DNA of 64,000 nt from CAZAQV01 sp964487255 (GCA_964487255.1 CAZAQV010000009.1:62001-126000); one strand, 5' to 3'; shown: positions 47,027-55,270, numbered from the stretch's first letter. Notes: generated by a model not told the origin, from the sequence alone. Numbers and translations are program-made.

Positions 47027-48088
47027 TTAGCGGCGTCGAGGACGCGCTGAACGTCCACGAGAACCGCTTGAACGTGGCGAGCGAATGGTCCTCGATGGCT
47101 CACGCTTGAGGCGCGGGTCCGACGAGCGGGACGAGCGCCGCGAGCTGAGATCAACCTGTCCCGGGTTATGCACGGGACGGGCGAAATGCCCTTGCCCATG
47201 CGTCGCGCGACCACGAACGTGCACACTCTGGCTGCGAGATGGGGGCGTCGGCAACGCACGTGGCGACGGGCTCGGTGTCGAGCGACCTTGAAAGCCCGCG
47301 GGTGGAGCACTGCGCACGATCCGACGAGGCGGCGTGGTGCGTTGCACGGGCGCTGGCGCAACGACGACACGCGACGGGCTGGCGGGTCGACTCACGCCGA
47401 TGGACGCGCGTCCGTGACCACGTCGAGGTTGCACGTCCGGCTCGGGTGTCGGAGTGCGACGCACTAGAGGCCTTGCAGCGCGCGTCGGCGCAGCCGAATG
47501 GATGCGCACTTGAGGCCGCGCACGCACGTGAACATTGCCATGCGGCGTGTGGACGTTGCCGTGAGCGCGCGTCGGCGAGGCACCACGCACGTATCCACGT
47601 GGCCTAACACGGGCACGGGCTATGCGGGGCGCGATCACGCGACGTGGCTGGTGGCGACGCCGGTACGTCTGGTAGCGCGGTAGCGTGTGGAAGGTCGAGA
47701 ATGTGACCGTAGCATGAGGAAGCGGATTGAATCCGGGGACCCAAAGCCAGCTGCCGTTGTAAACGAACTGGCCGTTCTGCTGGAGATCCTGCCCCCATGG
47801 CGTAACCACAACTTGCTGCACGATGTTGTAGCCGTCCCACTCGCTCACCGTCGCTGGGCAGATCTCAAGCACGCGTCCGTACGTCGGGTCGTCGATCCAC
47901 ACCTCTTCGTACGTCTCTGCATAGGTCTCGTAGGTCACGGTGCTGTTGTAGACGGTGGGCGCAGCGGACGGCTCGACATAGACTGAGGCGCTGGTCGTTG
48001 GCGCGGGGTAGTGCACGACGTGGTCGCGGCGGGCGCAGCCAAAGCCAACAGGGACAAGAAGTGCAAAGAGGAAGATTCGCGAGGCCAT
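47027..48088 (-). CDS. Lipoprotein with Arg/Pro/Ser-rich low-complexity tail
   Basis: 353 residues from ATG 48088. Signal FLFALLVPVGFGC, then a short folded part (VYNSTVTYETYAETYEEVWIDD, CPATVSEWDGYNIVQQVVV, YNGSWLWVPGFNPLPHATVTF in parts) of about 130 residues resembling YXWV-type envelope proteins. From about residue 145 to the end the sequence is almost entirely Arg, Pro, Ser, His and Gly. The tail may bind anionic polymers at the cell surface. AGGAG lies only 1 base before the ATG, an unusually tight spacing. Not recognised as a named family. Confidence 0.78.
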   Translation of the reverse strand: MASRIFLFALLVPVGFGCARRDHVVHYPAPTTSASVYVEPSAAPTVYNSTVTYETYAETYEEVWIDDPTYGRVLEICPATVSEWDGYNIVQQVVVTPWGQDLQQNGQFVYNGSWLWVPGFNPLPHATVTFSTFHTLPRYQTYRRRHQPRRVIAPRIARARVRPRGYVRGASPTRAHGNVHTPHGNVHVRARPQVRIHSAAPTRAARPLVRRTPTPEPDVQPRRGHGRASIGVSRPASPSRVVVAPAPVQRTTPPRRIVRSAPPAGFQGRSTPSPSPRALPTPPSRSQSVHVRGRATHGQGHFARPVHNPGQVDLSSRRSSRSSDPRLKREPSRTIRSPRSSGSRGRSARPRRR

Positions 48089-48180
48089 GCTCCTATGCTG
48101 GAGGCTGGCAAGCCTCGTCGCGAACCAAAAACCGGCCACTAGAACCGAAAAACCATCTGGAACGCCCAAAAACTGAAAAT

Positions 48181-48225
48181 CATTGGGTATTTTTTGAAGC
48201 TCCCTGGGCTATATTTGGCCCAATG
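48181..48225 (+). promoter_or_regulatory. Inverted repeat spanning promoter and start of HTH-EgtD-like gene
   Basis: CATTGGG (48181-48187) and CCCAATG (48219-48225) are exact inverted repeats 31 bases apart; the second contains the ATG start codon. A TATATT (48210-48215) lies 7 bases before the ATG and there is no Shine-Dalgarno sequence, so the mRNA could be leaderless. Operator or start-codon hairpin are both inference. Confidence 0.5.
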
Positions 48226-49539
48226 AGCGACGCGGGGAAATTGAGTCAGACGCTGCAGCTCATCTTTGCGGTGAGCGAGGCGCTGGGAATGGACGATCGC
48301 GACCTCGCCGATATGGTCGGCGTGAGCTCCGAGACCGTCAACAACTGGCGCTCGGGCGCGGTACGCGAACTCAAGCGACAAAAGCTCGAGGCGCTGCTCA
48401 GCGTGTTTCGCCAGCGCATCGGACGAAAGGGCACGCAACGCGTCAGCGAAATGCTCACACCGATCGAAGTCGCGGAGGGTTCAAACCCCGCCGAACTGCA
48501 ACGGCAGTTTCGTGACCGCATTCACTACGACTACCTCGGACACCGCTTCTTGTACTTCGACGCACAGGGCGCGCTCGCCTGGGAGAGCCTCATCAGCACG
48601 GGCTACCATCAAGACCTCTGGATTCAGGGCGTGCGCGATTGTACCGAGCGATGGTTTGGCCTCGGCTCGGCGGGCAAGCAAACGCGCAAGAAGGCGCCGC
48701 TCACGCAGGGGCTTGGGCTCGACGGTCGCGGTCGCAAGAAGGGGGTCGATATCGTTTCGCTCGGTCCCGGTGAAGGCAGCAAAGAGGCACTGATCATGGA
48801 GCGACTCAGTCGCAGCTGGGCGACAGAACTGCCTTGGCTTTCGCTCACTGAAGTGGATGTCTCCATCCCGCTGCTCATCCGCGCATCCAACGCGGCACAC
48901 ACGGCGATCGCCGGAGCGGGCCTGCACGACGTGACCTTCACGGCTATCTGCGAAGACTTCGAAGAAGGGCAACTCGCACTTCTCGAACGCCTGCCCAGTG
49001 CAGGAATGGAGCCTGAGACGAGACGCAGAGTCATTCTCATCCTTGGCAATGTGTTTGGGAACCTACGCGACGAAGAACGCTTCGTTCGCGAGCGCTTGTC
49101 GCGCATGATGCACACTGGCGACCTACTGTGGATCGAAATCGGCATTCGCCCCGAGCGCATCGAAGACGACCCGCTCTATCGGCTCACGCAAGACGATCAC
49201 GAAGAAACCGCATCCGACGCGAACCGGCGCCTGTTGCTCGAAGGGCCCTACCGACGCTGGGAAGCCGCGCTCGGACGGCCACCAAGCGAACTGCAGCTCC
49301 GTATTTGGCTCCGCGAAGACGATGACGCCGCTCGAGTTCGCGGCTCCGTCAACTTTTGTCACGACATCGTCATCCCTCGTGAGCGGCGAAGCTGCACCAT
49401 GCTCTACAGTCGTCGTTATAAACCCGACGAGCTGAGCAGTTGGTTTCATAAACTTGGCTTCGCGGTGGAAGACCGACTGGCCGTTCAAGATGGTCGTGGA
49501 CGCGACCGCGTGTGTCACATCTTGTTACGCAAGACGTGA
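48223..49539 (+). CDS. HTH domain fused to EgtD-like SAM methyltransferase
   Basis: 438 residues from ATG 48223. Residues about 15-65 form a helix-turn-helix (DLADMVGVSSETVNNWRSGAV) of XRE/LuxR-like type. The rest resembles histidine-specific methyltransferases (EgtD, PF10017): VDIVSLGPGEGSKEALIMERL as SAM motif I, LTEVDVSIPLLIRAS as motif II, ILILGNVFGNLRDEERFVRERL matching the family's StxGNF block, GDLLWIEIGI, and a beta C-terminus. EgtD normally makes hercynine for ergothioneine; the typical substrate-binding residues are not obviously conserved, so the substrate is unknown. The DNA-binding fusion suggests a metabolite-responsive regulator. Its 3' end overlaps the Trm9-like gene by 15 bases. 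Confidence 0.8.
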   Translation: MSDAGKLSQTLQLIFAVSEALGMDDRDLADMVGVSSETVNNWRSGAVRELKRQKLEALLSVFRQRIGRKGTQRVSEMLTPIEVAEGSNPAELQRQFRDRIHYDYLGHRFLYFDAQGALAWESLISTGYHQDLWIQGVRDCTERWFGLGSAGKQTRKKAPLTQGLGLDGRGRKKGVDIVSLGPGEGSKEALIMERLSRSWATELPWLSLTEVDVSIPLLIRASNAAHTAIAGAGLHDVTFTAICEDFEEGQLALLERLPSAGMEPETRRRVILILGNVFGNLRDEERFVRERLSRMMHTGDLLWIEIGIRPERIEDDPLYRLTQDDHEETASDANRRLLLEGPYRRWEAALGRPPSELQLRIWLREDDDAARVRGSVNFCHDIVIPRERRSCTMLYSRRYKPDELSSWFHKLGFAVEDRLAVQDGRGRDRVCHILLRKT

Positions 49540-50286
49540 AAACACGAGGTAGGCATTGTAACGGTCGCTGGCCAACGTCTCAGCCGCACCGAGCACGCCC
49601 GCTCTGAGTTGGGGGCGCGCTGCCAGCAACTCCGTTCGCAACGACGCCACCTCTTCATCCGAAAAGTGGTGGCAATAACGTGCAACGGAACGATCGTCTG
49701 CCCAGTCCAACAGGGCGTCGCCGGCCTCCAACTCGCTCGCGTCAAACCCGAACGCCTCAGGGTCGAGTTCTTTCTGTGCGAAGCGATCGTGCTTTCGAAA
49801 CTGCCACAATGAAAGCGCCATGGTGCCACCAGGGCAAAGCGCGTCCGCCATGGAGACGAGCAACTGACGACGACGACGGGTCCCGGCTACGTGATGAAAA
49901 AGCCCCCACGCCACGACGAGGTCAAAGGGGCCTGCAGGCCATGGCTCGCTCACGATGTCGCAGCGGTGCCACGCGATGTTGTCCTCACGCGGATGCAAGC
50001 GCGACGCCTCTTCCAGAAGTTCCGGAGAAACGTCCAGCCCGACGTATTTCCCCTCAAAGCCCCAAGTCTCACGGATGAACTTCAAGAACCGTCCATTGCC
50101 GCAACCAAGGTCAAGCACCCGACCGTGCGACATGGGCGGAAGCGCATGCCAAGCTGGCCACGGGGACTGGCGTGAGGTTGAGAACGAGCGCGCGTGACGC
50201 GCATAGAACGAACGCGTCAGGGCACCCAAACGCCATACCGTATCCTCACGGGTCACTTCGACCTGCTCTTCCTTCGGCTCGCTCAT
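49525..50286 (-). CDS. Trm9/ALKBH8-like tRNA methyltransferase (putative)
   Basis: 253 residues with a class I methyltransferase fold. The N-terminal FYARHARSFSTSRQSPWPAW corresponds to the diagnostic FSxTRxxPWP block of Trm9, followed by motif I VLDLGCGNGRFLKFI (Trm9: DxGCGNGKYL), VGLDVSPELLEEA, FDLVVAWGLFHHVAGTRRRRQLL (Trm9: ...VVHHWSTxERR) and GGTMALSLWQF. The C-terminal SVARYCHHFSDEEVASL matches the RYYHxFxxxEL ending. Trm9 methylates 5-carboxymethyl-uridine at tRNA position 34. Assignment is by motif order only. Convergent with the EgtD-like gene. Confidence 0.68.
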   Translation of the reverse strand: MSEPKEEQVEVTREDTVWRLGALTRSFYARHARSFSTSRQSPWPAWHALPPMSHGRVLDLGCGNGRFLKFIRETWGFEGKYVGLDVSPELLEEASRLHPREDNIAWHRCDIVSEPWPAGPFDLVVAWGLFHHVAGTRRRRQLLVSMADALCPGGTMALSLWQFRKHDRFAQKELDPEAFGFDASELEAGDALLDWADDRSVARYCHHFSDEEVASLRTELLAARPQLRAGVLGAAETLASDRYNAYLVFSRLA

Positions 50287-50300
50287 GCTCGCAGTCTCAT

Positions 50301-50333
50301 TAAAGAAAAACGGCCACCCGAATCGGATGGCCG
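50301..50333 (-). terminator. Intrinsic terminator of PPC-like lipoprotein gene
   Basis: Stem CGGCCACCCG (50311-50320) with CGGATGGCCG (50324-50333), one mismatch, 3-base loop. On the minus strand it is followed by TTTTTCTTTA. It lies 24 bases after the stop at 50357. Confidence 0.85.
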
Positions 50334-50356
50334 CCTCGAGCTAGAACTGCCCTGCT

Positions 50357-51244
50357 CTACTGCGCCTCAACCTTGATCGTGTAGGGCTCAGAGAGGTAAC
50401 CGGGCGCCTCTCCGACGCCCGCAGCGCGAGACGCGCCTTCAGCCGTGTCCGCAACCTTGATGAAGTAGCTGCCTTTTTTCAGGCGCTTTTCGATGTTGAC
50501 CGCCGCACCGTTATTCGACGCGATGGCCTTGTGAAGCTCCTCGCCGGTCGACGAAAGCAAGCGAACGTCCAAGGTCAGATCGCCCGACTGAGGTTCGACT
50601 GAAACCTTAACCTGCTGCGTTCCGCTGACCAGAATCTGGTAATAATCTGCACCAAGTGACGAGTCGTTAGCACCACTTTGAAGAATGCCGTCTTCGACCG
50701 AACCGATGTTGAGCGGGTGCGCCTCGGCCTGCGTGTTGTTCGGTTCCGTGGGGTCGTTGAGCGGTGTGGACGAGACATTCATGGTGTACTCGGCGTTGCC
50801 TGCGGCAGGGGTGAGTCGCACAAAAGCCTTGGTGCCACTGGCAATCACAGCATAAAGGGACTCGTCGTTACCAACATCGATGGAGGTCGTGGCCAAAGCC
50901 TGACCCGATGCATCGACAAGCTCCGCATTGAAAGCTCCGGAGCGCGAGGCAACGCGAACTTGGTAAAGCGAACCGGCCGCGTGGTTTGGCGCGTGAACCG
51001 CGAAAACGTCGGCTTGTCCGCTCAGACAGCCGTTGAGGTCACCCATGCCGAACTGCATTGCGGAGTCGGTGGAGTGCCCGGCGCCTTCATCGGCACACGC
51101 GATGGCAGCCCCGCCGCTCTCTCCGCCCGCGGTCGAGCCACCGGTGGAATCGTTTTCAACTTCGACGTCGCCACCACAACCGATGGCGAGTCCAGCCCCG
51201 AGAACAAGTGCTTGTGTAAATGAGAATGTGTCTAGCTTAGCCAT
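50357..51244 (-). CDS. Lipoprotein with PPC-like beta-sandwich domains
   Basis: 295 residues: signal FTQALVLGAGLAIGC, a Gly/Ser/Thr linker (GGSTAGGESGG), then two beta-sandwich regions. The first contains DLNGCLSGQADVFAVHA, the second NDPTEPNNTQAEAHPLNIG, GADYYQILVSGTQQVKVSVEP and GSYFIKVADTAEG, the pattern of bacterial pre-peptidase C-terminal (PPC) domains (DxxEPNNxxxxA...DYYxFxV). Two Cys are present in the mature part. No peptidase domain is attached, so it is probably a stand-alone envelope protein. A strong terminator follows. Confidence 0.85.
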   Translation of the reverse strand: MAKLDTFSFTQALVLGAGLAIGCGGDVEVENDSTGGSTAGGESGGAAIACADEGAGHSTDSAMQFGMGDLNGCLSGQADVFAVHAPNHAAGSLYQVRVASRSGAFNAELVDASGQALATTSIDVGNDESLYAVIASGTKAFVRLTPAAGNAEYTMNVSSTPLNDPTEPNNTQAEAHPLNIGSVEDGILQSGANDSSLGADYYQILVSGTQQVKVSVEPQSGDLTLDVRLLSSTGEELHKAIASNNGAAVNIEKRLKKGSYFIKVADTAEGASRAAGVGEAPGYLSEPYTIKVEAQ

Positions 51245-51396
51245 GGGGAGCGAAATTAGTCAGGTCCCGGACTTTCGGTCAACCCTCATGCGCGATTTAC
51301 CTACGGACTTTCCACACACCACCCGCGGAATCACGCACAAACCCAGCGAAGATCCCGAGTTCAAATCCCGCCCGGGACGCCCAAGACTGATAGCAT

Positions 51397-51687
51397 TTGC
51401 TTGTGGAAGGCGTGGTTGCAGCGGCCGGTCTGTTCTTCGTTCCTGCGATTGTGTTGGGAGCCCTGCACGTGTCCAAGCACGGGCTCGCCGGATTTTACTC
51501 ATTCTTGGTTCCGCCCTTTGTTGTGCTGGGATTTTTCGCGTATGAACTCCGAGGGAGTGACGGCTGGGCTATCTTTGCATTGCCAGGGTTTGTGATCGCC
51601 TGCTGGGCTGCGCTTGCGACCCTCGCTGGGTTCTTCTTTTGGAGACGACGCGTGCGTGTCGAACCGATGTCCGATCCTTCCGAGTAG
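51397..51687 (+). CDS. Small membrane protein
   Basis: 96 residues with about three hydrophobic helices (VVAAAGLFFVPAIVLGAL, YSFLVPPFVVLGFFAYEL, WAIFALPGFVIACWAALATLAGFFFW) and a basic then acidic tail. TTG 51397 and GTG 51403 are candidate starts; neither has a convincing Shine-Dalgarno sequence. Not recognised. The transmembrane pattern with charged loop ends supports a real gene. Confidence 0.55.
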   Translation: MLVEGVVAAAGLFFVPAIVLGALHVSKHGLAGFYSFLVPPFVVLGFFAYELRGSDGWAIFALPGFVIACWAALATLAGFFFWRRRVRVEPMSDPSE

Positions 51688-51715
51688 CTGATGACACCTG
51701 ACGAACTGACATTCT

Positions 51716-51925
51716 TCAAAGATCATCGGGGGTGAGGCCGGTATGTTTGGCGATGCGTGCGAGCATCTTGGGGCCGATTTCATCACGGTCGTGGAAGGCG
51801 AAAACGTAGCGTTGGCCTTCGCGCATGAGGATTCGGTGGGAGCCACGGCTGCGCACTTCTTCCCAGCCAATACGCCTGAGTGCCGCCAAAACTTGCTTGG
51901 CGCGGGAACTACTCCATTGGGCCAT
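51716..51925 (-). CDS. hicA: HicA-family mRNA interferase toxin
   Basis: 69 residues of the HicA dsRBD-like fold: LAALRRIGWEEVRSRGSHRILMRE with the catalytic His in GSHRI, VFAFHDRDEIGPKMLARIAK, and TGLTPDDL. Members cleave mRNA when free. It starts 2 bases after the stop of its antitoxin gene, so the two are co-transcribed, antitoxin first. Confidence 0.92.
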   Translation of the reverse strand: MAQWSSSRAKQVLAALRRIGWEEVRSRGSHRILMREGQRYVFAFHDRDEIGPKMLARIAKHTGLTPDDL

Positions 51926-51927
51926 GC

Positions 51928-52143
51928 CTACGCGGCGATGCCCGCGAGAGCGTGGTCAGCCTCATCGCGCCCAATGTCGCCGTCGGCGACGAGGCCCTCG
52001 ATGACTTCGCGAAGAAGCACGGAAACTTTCTGCAGGGCGTCATTCGCGTCGGCGCCGTAGGCCATCACGCCGGGCACGGATGGTACCTCCGCGATCCAGC
52101 GCCCATCATCTTCGCGTTCCAGCTCGATCCGCACATCGCCCAT
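51928..52143 (-). CDS. hicB: HicB-family antitoxin
   Basis: 71 residues forming the partial RNase-H-like HicB fold: IELEREDDGRWIAEVPSVPGVMAYGADANDAL (in parts). It is a short form without a C-terminal DNA-binding helix-turn-helix or ribbon-helix-helix, so autoregulation through HicB alone is doubtful. Antitoxin precedes toxin, the reverse of the common hicA-hicB order. Confidence 0.9.
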   Translation of the reverse strand: MGDVRIELEREDDGRWIAEVPSVPGVMAYGADANDALQKVSVLLREVIEGLVADGDIGRDEADHALAGIAA

Positions 52144-52489
52144 ACTCGGAGTTTAGCTCGCTTCGGACACCGGGCAAAATCGACCGATTTGTGTTGCCAA
52201 TGGGTTGGAATACGTCCATTTAGTGAGAATCTGGCTTCTCATGGTGAGCTGACGGCTGATGCTTCGAAGCCTATGCGGACTCGAGCACCGTGATCTGTTG
52301 TATTCGTCGGATATCGTCGATCCAGGTGGTGATTTGGTTCCAAGTTCGAACGCTTAGGGACGGTATACTGAGGCCGAGTTGGTCTATCATCCGAGAGGTC
52401 TTTCGCGGTCTGACCATTGCTGTTCTGGTTGCGTGGGGTGGAACGCCTTCCGTTGAGCCAAAGGCAAGGTGAGCGCCCAAACGAGATTG

Positions 52490-53106
52490 CCCAGTCAACA
52501 GCGATCGTGAAGGATGCCGACAATGACGGCGTGCTCGATCCTTTCGATCGCTGTCCGGCCGCGGCAGAGGTTCACAACGGAATCGATGATCAGGATGGGT
52601 GCCCAGACGAATGCTCGGGTTATTTCGTGGAGAACCCAATCGCAAGCTTGTCGAAACTGCGCCTCTTTGTTCTTGGCGTCGCCAAGGCCGAGGTTCTGCG
52701 GCGCCAGTCCGAATGCAAGCTGCGCAAAGGTGCAAAACCTGGCTACGAGTTTTGTGATTTCCAGGTAGCGCTTCGGGCCGATAGTAGTGCCGAGGTGGGG
52801 TTTCAAGAGGCTACGCTGACTTACGCCTTTCAAGATGAGATCCTGATTTTCGCGCAGCTCTCAGCATCGAGGGCGGTAGAGAGCACGTCCAAGTTGGCTC
52901 AGCTGGAAGCTTCGGCGCGGCATTGGCTCGCGGTGTTCGCGGATGCGATGCGTTCCGGGATCATCGAGCAGCACGAATGGAGTTCGGCTTACGAGTTCGC
53001 AAGGTGGGAGCTCCGAGCCACGCCCGACTCGCCGAACCCGCACAAGCTTTCCTTCTATGTCCTAATCAGCCACGCCGATAAGGACGAGTTGGGATGTAGC
53101 TTCTAA
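52490..53106 (+). CDS. Protein with Ca-binding-like DxDxDG motif; N-terminus doubtful
   Basis: About 205 residues in frame from near 52490 (the open frame extends back to 52417 without a plausible signal). A thrombospondin-type-3-like motif DADNDGVLDPFDRCP...NGIDDQDGCPD is followed by a folded part ending SFYVLISHADKDELGCSF. Such motifs belong to exported proteins, yet no signal peptide is in frame. A signal-like segment FRGLTIAVLVAWGGTPS lies just upstream (about 52402-52455) in another frame, so the gene may carry a frameshift. Function unknown. Confidence 0.5.
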
Positions 53107-53129
53107 AGAGCGGGCTTATATTCTGCGAC

Positions 53130-53759
53130 TCAGGGCAAGGGAACCTCGACTTCGACCAGCCGCTCGCCCATCTCTGGCAACTCGAACTCGACGGAGATGG
53201 TTCGGTCGGCAGCACAGAGTTCATAAAGAGGCTGACTGAAGGGCACTTCGGAAGGAGGCACTCGGAACGCTTCTTCAAGCGACGCGGGTTCGCAACGCAG
53301 GGTACCCGGCGCAGCCTCTTCGCAGTTCTCGGGAATCGAGTCAAAGATGGCAAAGGTGGCACTGTAGCTGTCTGCGGGAACCGCCCATGGCACACCGTGG
53401 ATTTTGCCGTCGAGCCAGCCTGGTTCGCACTCAACACACGTTTGGTACGTGACGATCGTCTCGCCTGACCAAACCATGGTCGCGCCATCGCCTTCGGCGC
53501 TCGTTGTCCCCTCTGCCGGGATGGGCCACTCGCAGGACGCAGTTTCAAGGAAGTGAAGTTCTTCCCGAACACCTTCGATATCGAAGGCGCCGCAGTTTTG
53601 TCCTTGCGTCACGACGTAGCTACCCTCGGGCACACTGAGCACGAACTTGACTGCGGCTTCGGAGCGACGCGGCGTCCGCTGAGCCTGATCTACGCAAACG
53701 CTCGCGTCCGGTGGTGGCGATCCGTCCGTGGTTGGTGTTTTGGGGTACCCCGAACGCAT
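53130..53759 (-). CDS. Cys-containing beta-rich protein, lacking a signal peptide
   Basis: 209 residues from ATG 53759. The composition (seven or more Cys, acidic, beta-rich: FVLSVPEGSYVVTQGQNCGAF, VTYQTCVECEPGWLDGK, LEEAFRVPPSEVPFSQPLYELC in parts) is that of exported lipoproteins in this window, and the Pro/Asp linker at the N-terminus (TTDGSPPPDASVC) looks like the region after a lipobox, but no signal peptide precedes it. The transposase-like element starts just upstream, so the 5' end may have been replaced. Not recognised. Confidence 0.55.
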   Translation of the reverse strand: MRSGYPKTPTTDGSPPPDASVCVDQAQRTPRRSEAAVKFVLSVPEGSYVVTQGQNCGAFDIEGVREELHFLETASCEWPIPAEGTTSAEGDGATMVWSGETIVTYQTCVECEPGWLDGKIHGVPWAVPADSYSATFAIFDSIPENCEEAAPGTLRCEPASLEEAFRVPPSEVPFSQPLYELCAADRTISVEFELPEMGERLVEVEVPLP

Positions 53760-53814
53760 GATGGGTGGCGCGCCGATCGGCGTCGATCGGCGTGCGTATG
53801 TGGCGGCTGAGGTT

Positions 53815-53856
53815 AAAAAGAGGCCTCTTTTTCAACAAACATCGTGGGCACACGAT
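53815..53856. repeat. Palindromes in front of the REP-type transposase gene
   Basis: AAAAAGAGGCCTCTTTTT (53815-53832) is a perfect 18-bp palindrome. ATCGTG (53841-53846) and CACGAT (53851-53856) form a second stem with a GGCA loop that overlaps the GTG at 53844. Palindromes are the expected targets of REP-associated transposases. Confidence 0.75.
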
Positions 53857-54782
53857 TTGCGTTGTACCTGTGCGTGACCTTGCCACGCTACACCAAGCGA
53901 GAGCGCGAAACGTTGCTCATTACGCGTCGCTGTATCGGCCGGCAGTATCTGCTTCGGCCCGACCGCGATACGAACCAGATTTTTCTCTATTGCCTCGCGG
54001 TGGCGGCAAAGGAACACGGCATGGAAGTGCATGCCGTCATCGTGATGAGCAACCACTTCCACCTCGTCGTCACCGATCACTTCGCCAAGCGCTCTGACTT
54101 CACACGTGACCTCGTACGCAATGTCGCCAAATGCATTCAGGCTCTTCGCGGCACACGTGGCGGCGTCTTCGACAAAAACCAGGCGAACTTCACGCGCCTC
54201 GTCACGGCTGACGCTGTTGTCGAGAGGTGTGCCTATACACTCGTCAATCCGGTCGCCGATGCGCTCGTCAGCTCCGCCAATAAGTGGCCTGGTGTGACTG
54301 TCGATATCGATGATATCGGCCGTCGCACCTTTCATATCAAGCGACCCAAGTACTACTGCCGTAAAGATAACCCCACTTGGCCACAACAAATCACACTGCA
54401 ACTGACCGTGCCCCCGGACCATGCACCGGACGAGTTTCGAAGAGCTTTGCGCGCTGAGGTGCGTGAGCAGCAAGAGCTGGCTCGTGAGAAAGTTCGCTCA
54501 GCCGGCAAGCGGTTTCTGGGTCGCCAGCGCGTGCTCGACACCTCGCCTTACAAACGTGCCCAGTCCTACGAGGACTTCGGCACATGCGTTCCGACTTTTG
54601 CCGTAGGCAAGGGCCAGCGTGAAGCCTTCAAACATGCCGCCGCCGAGCTCAAAGTCTTTCGCGCCATGTATCGAGATGCCATCAAAGCGTGGAAGAAGGG
54701 AGTTAGAGACGTCCTCTTCCCGGAAGGCACATGGTGGATGGTGCACTTTCACCAAGTCGGCACTGTCTCACTTCAAATCTGA
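53844..54782 (+). CDS. REP-associated tyrosine transposase (Y1_Tnp, IS200-like)
   Basis: 312 residues. The HUH single-strand nuclease motif is HFH in AVIVMSNHFHLVVTDH and the catalytic Tyr lies in CAYTLVNPVADALV. TRRCIGRQYLLRPD...NQIFLYCLAVAA is the N-terminal strand-helix of this family. About 130 residues follow the Y1 domain. GTG 53844 sits inside a hairpin and the true start may be downstream. No terminal inverted repeats or accessory genes are seen, typical of single-copy RAYT genes rather than mobile IS elements. It flanks two damaged genes. Confidence 0.85.
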   Translation: MGTRFALYLCVTLPRYTKRERETLLITRRCIGRQYLLRPDRDTNQIFLYCLAVAAKEHGMEVHAVIVMSNHFHLVVTDHFAKRSDFTRDLVRNVAKCIQALRGTRGGVFDKNQANFTRLVTADAVVERCAYTLVNPVADALVSSANKWPGVTVDIDDIGRRTFHIKRPKYYCRKDNPTWPQQITLQLTVPPDHAPDEFRRALRAEVREQQELAREKVRSAGKRFLGRQRVLDTSPYKRAQSYEDFGTCVPTFAVGKGQREAFKHAAAELKVFRAMYRDAIKAWKKGVRDVLFPEGTWWMVHFHQVGTVSLQI

Positions 54783-55193
54783 TCCCAGCTGACTCGCCGC
54801 GCCCTATGCGCAACTTGCTACGTCGATGAACCCACCGGCAAGCGCTTCGGTACGTTCGGAGCGCGCAGTTTTCGTCGCGACAGGTGCCAGGTGACGACCC
54901 AGGCTCGATTCTGAACATTCGAAGCCCTTCATTGACTTCCTGAAGTCGACGCACGCGCCTCTCAATCGCCGATATCGCTTCCCTTCGGTTCACTAACCTC
55001 GGAAGGATCGCCCTAACCTCGGAAGGATCGCCGGATCGCGCCGATGAGGATTCCGATCGACCACTGCCTGCTTTCGAAAGACGTTCACGTCATCGGGCGT
55101 CGAGTAGGACCAGACATCGGGTCCGATCACCTCCCGCTCATCATTGATATCGGTCTCCGCTCGCCTGCTAACGACAAACGCTAACCCTTGCAA
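54780..55193 (-). pseudogene. Reading frame broken by a 20-bp tandem duplication
   Basis: Two minus-strand frames, 55193-54993 (ending ILPRLGRSFRG) and 54993 onward (NRREAISAIERRVRR), meet at a duplicated 20-bp block. Removing one copy joins them as ...RDPAILPRLVNRREAISAIERR..., giving a continuous protein of about 100 or more residues before sequence overlapping the transposase 3' end. The product is not recognised. The frame may be open by chance; the exact join argues otherwise. Confidence 0.45.
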
Positions 55194-55270
55194 GCAGCGC
55201 GCGGACCCCAGGCCTTGAGTTTGTTGTAAGCTCTCTCAAGCTTGCAGCGTCGACATGAGAGGTACACACC
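54783..55270. other. 488-base stretch without an intact gene
   Basis: Between the transposase and the VOC gene. It contains the broken frame described above, the 20-bp duplication (54993-55032), and GGTGCCAGGTGACG (54883-54896), a half-palindrome like those near RAYT elements. I see no RNA gene here. Confidence 0.6.
54993..55032. repeat. 20-bp perfect tandem duplication
   Basis: CTAACCTCGGAAGGATCGCC is present twice in direct succession (54993-55012 and 55013-55032). The length is not a multiple of three, so it shifts any frame through it. Confidence 0.95.

Noticed and set aside
51340..51385. tRNA 3' end (GTTCAAATCCCGCCCGGGA near 51359)
   Set aside because: The 5' side of the T-stem (CCGAG) does not pair with CCCGC, and no D or anticodon arm or matching acceptor strand precedes it. 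At best a remnant.
53844..54782. Complete mobile insertion sequence
   Set aside because: No paired terminal repeats or target duplication found around the gene; better described as a stand-alone REP-associated transposase.
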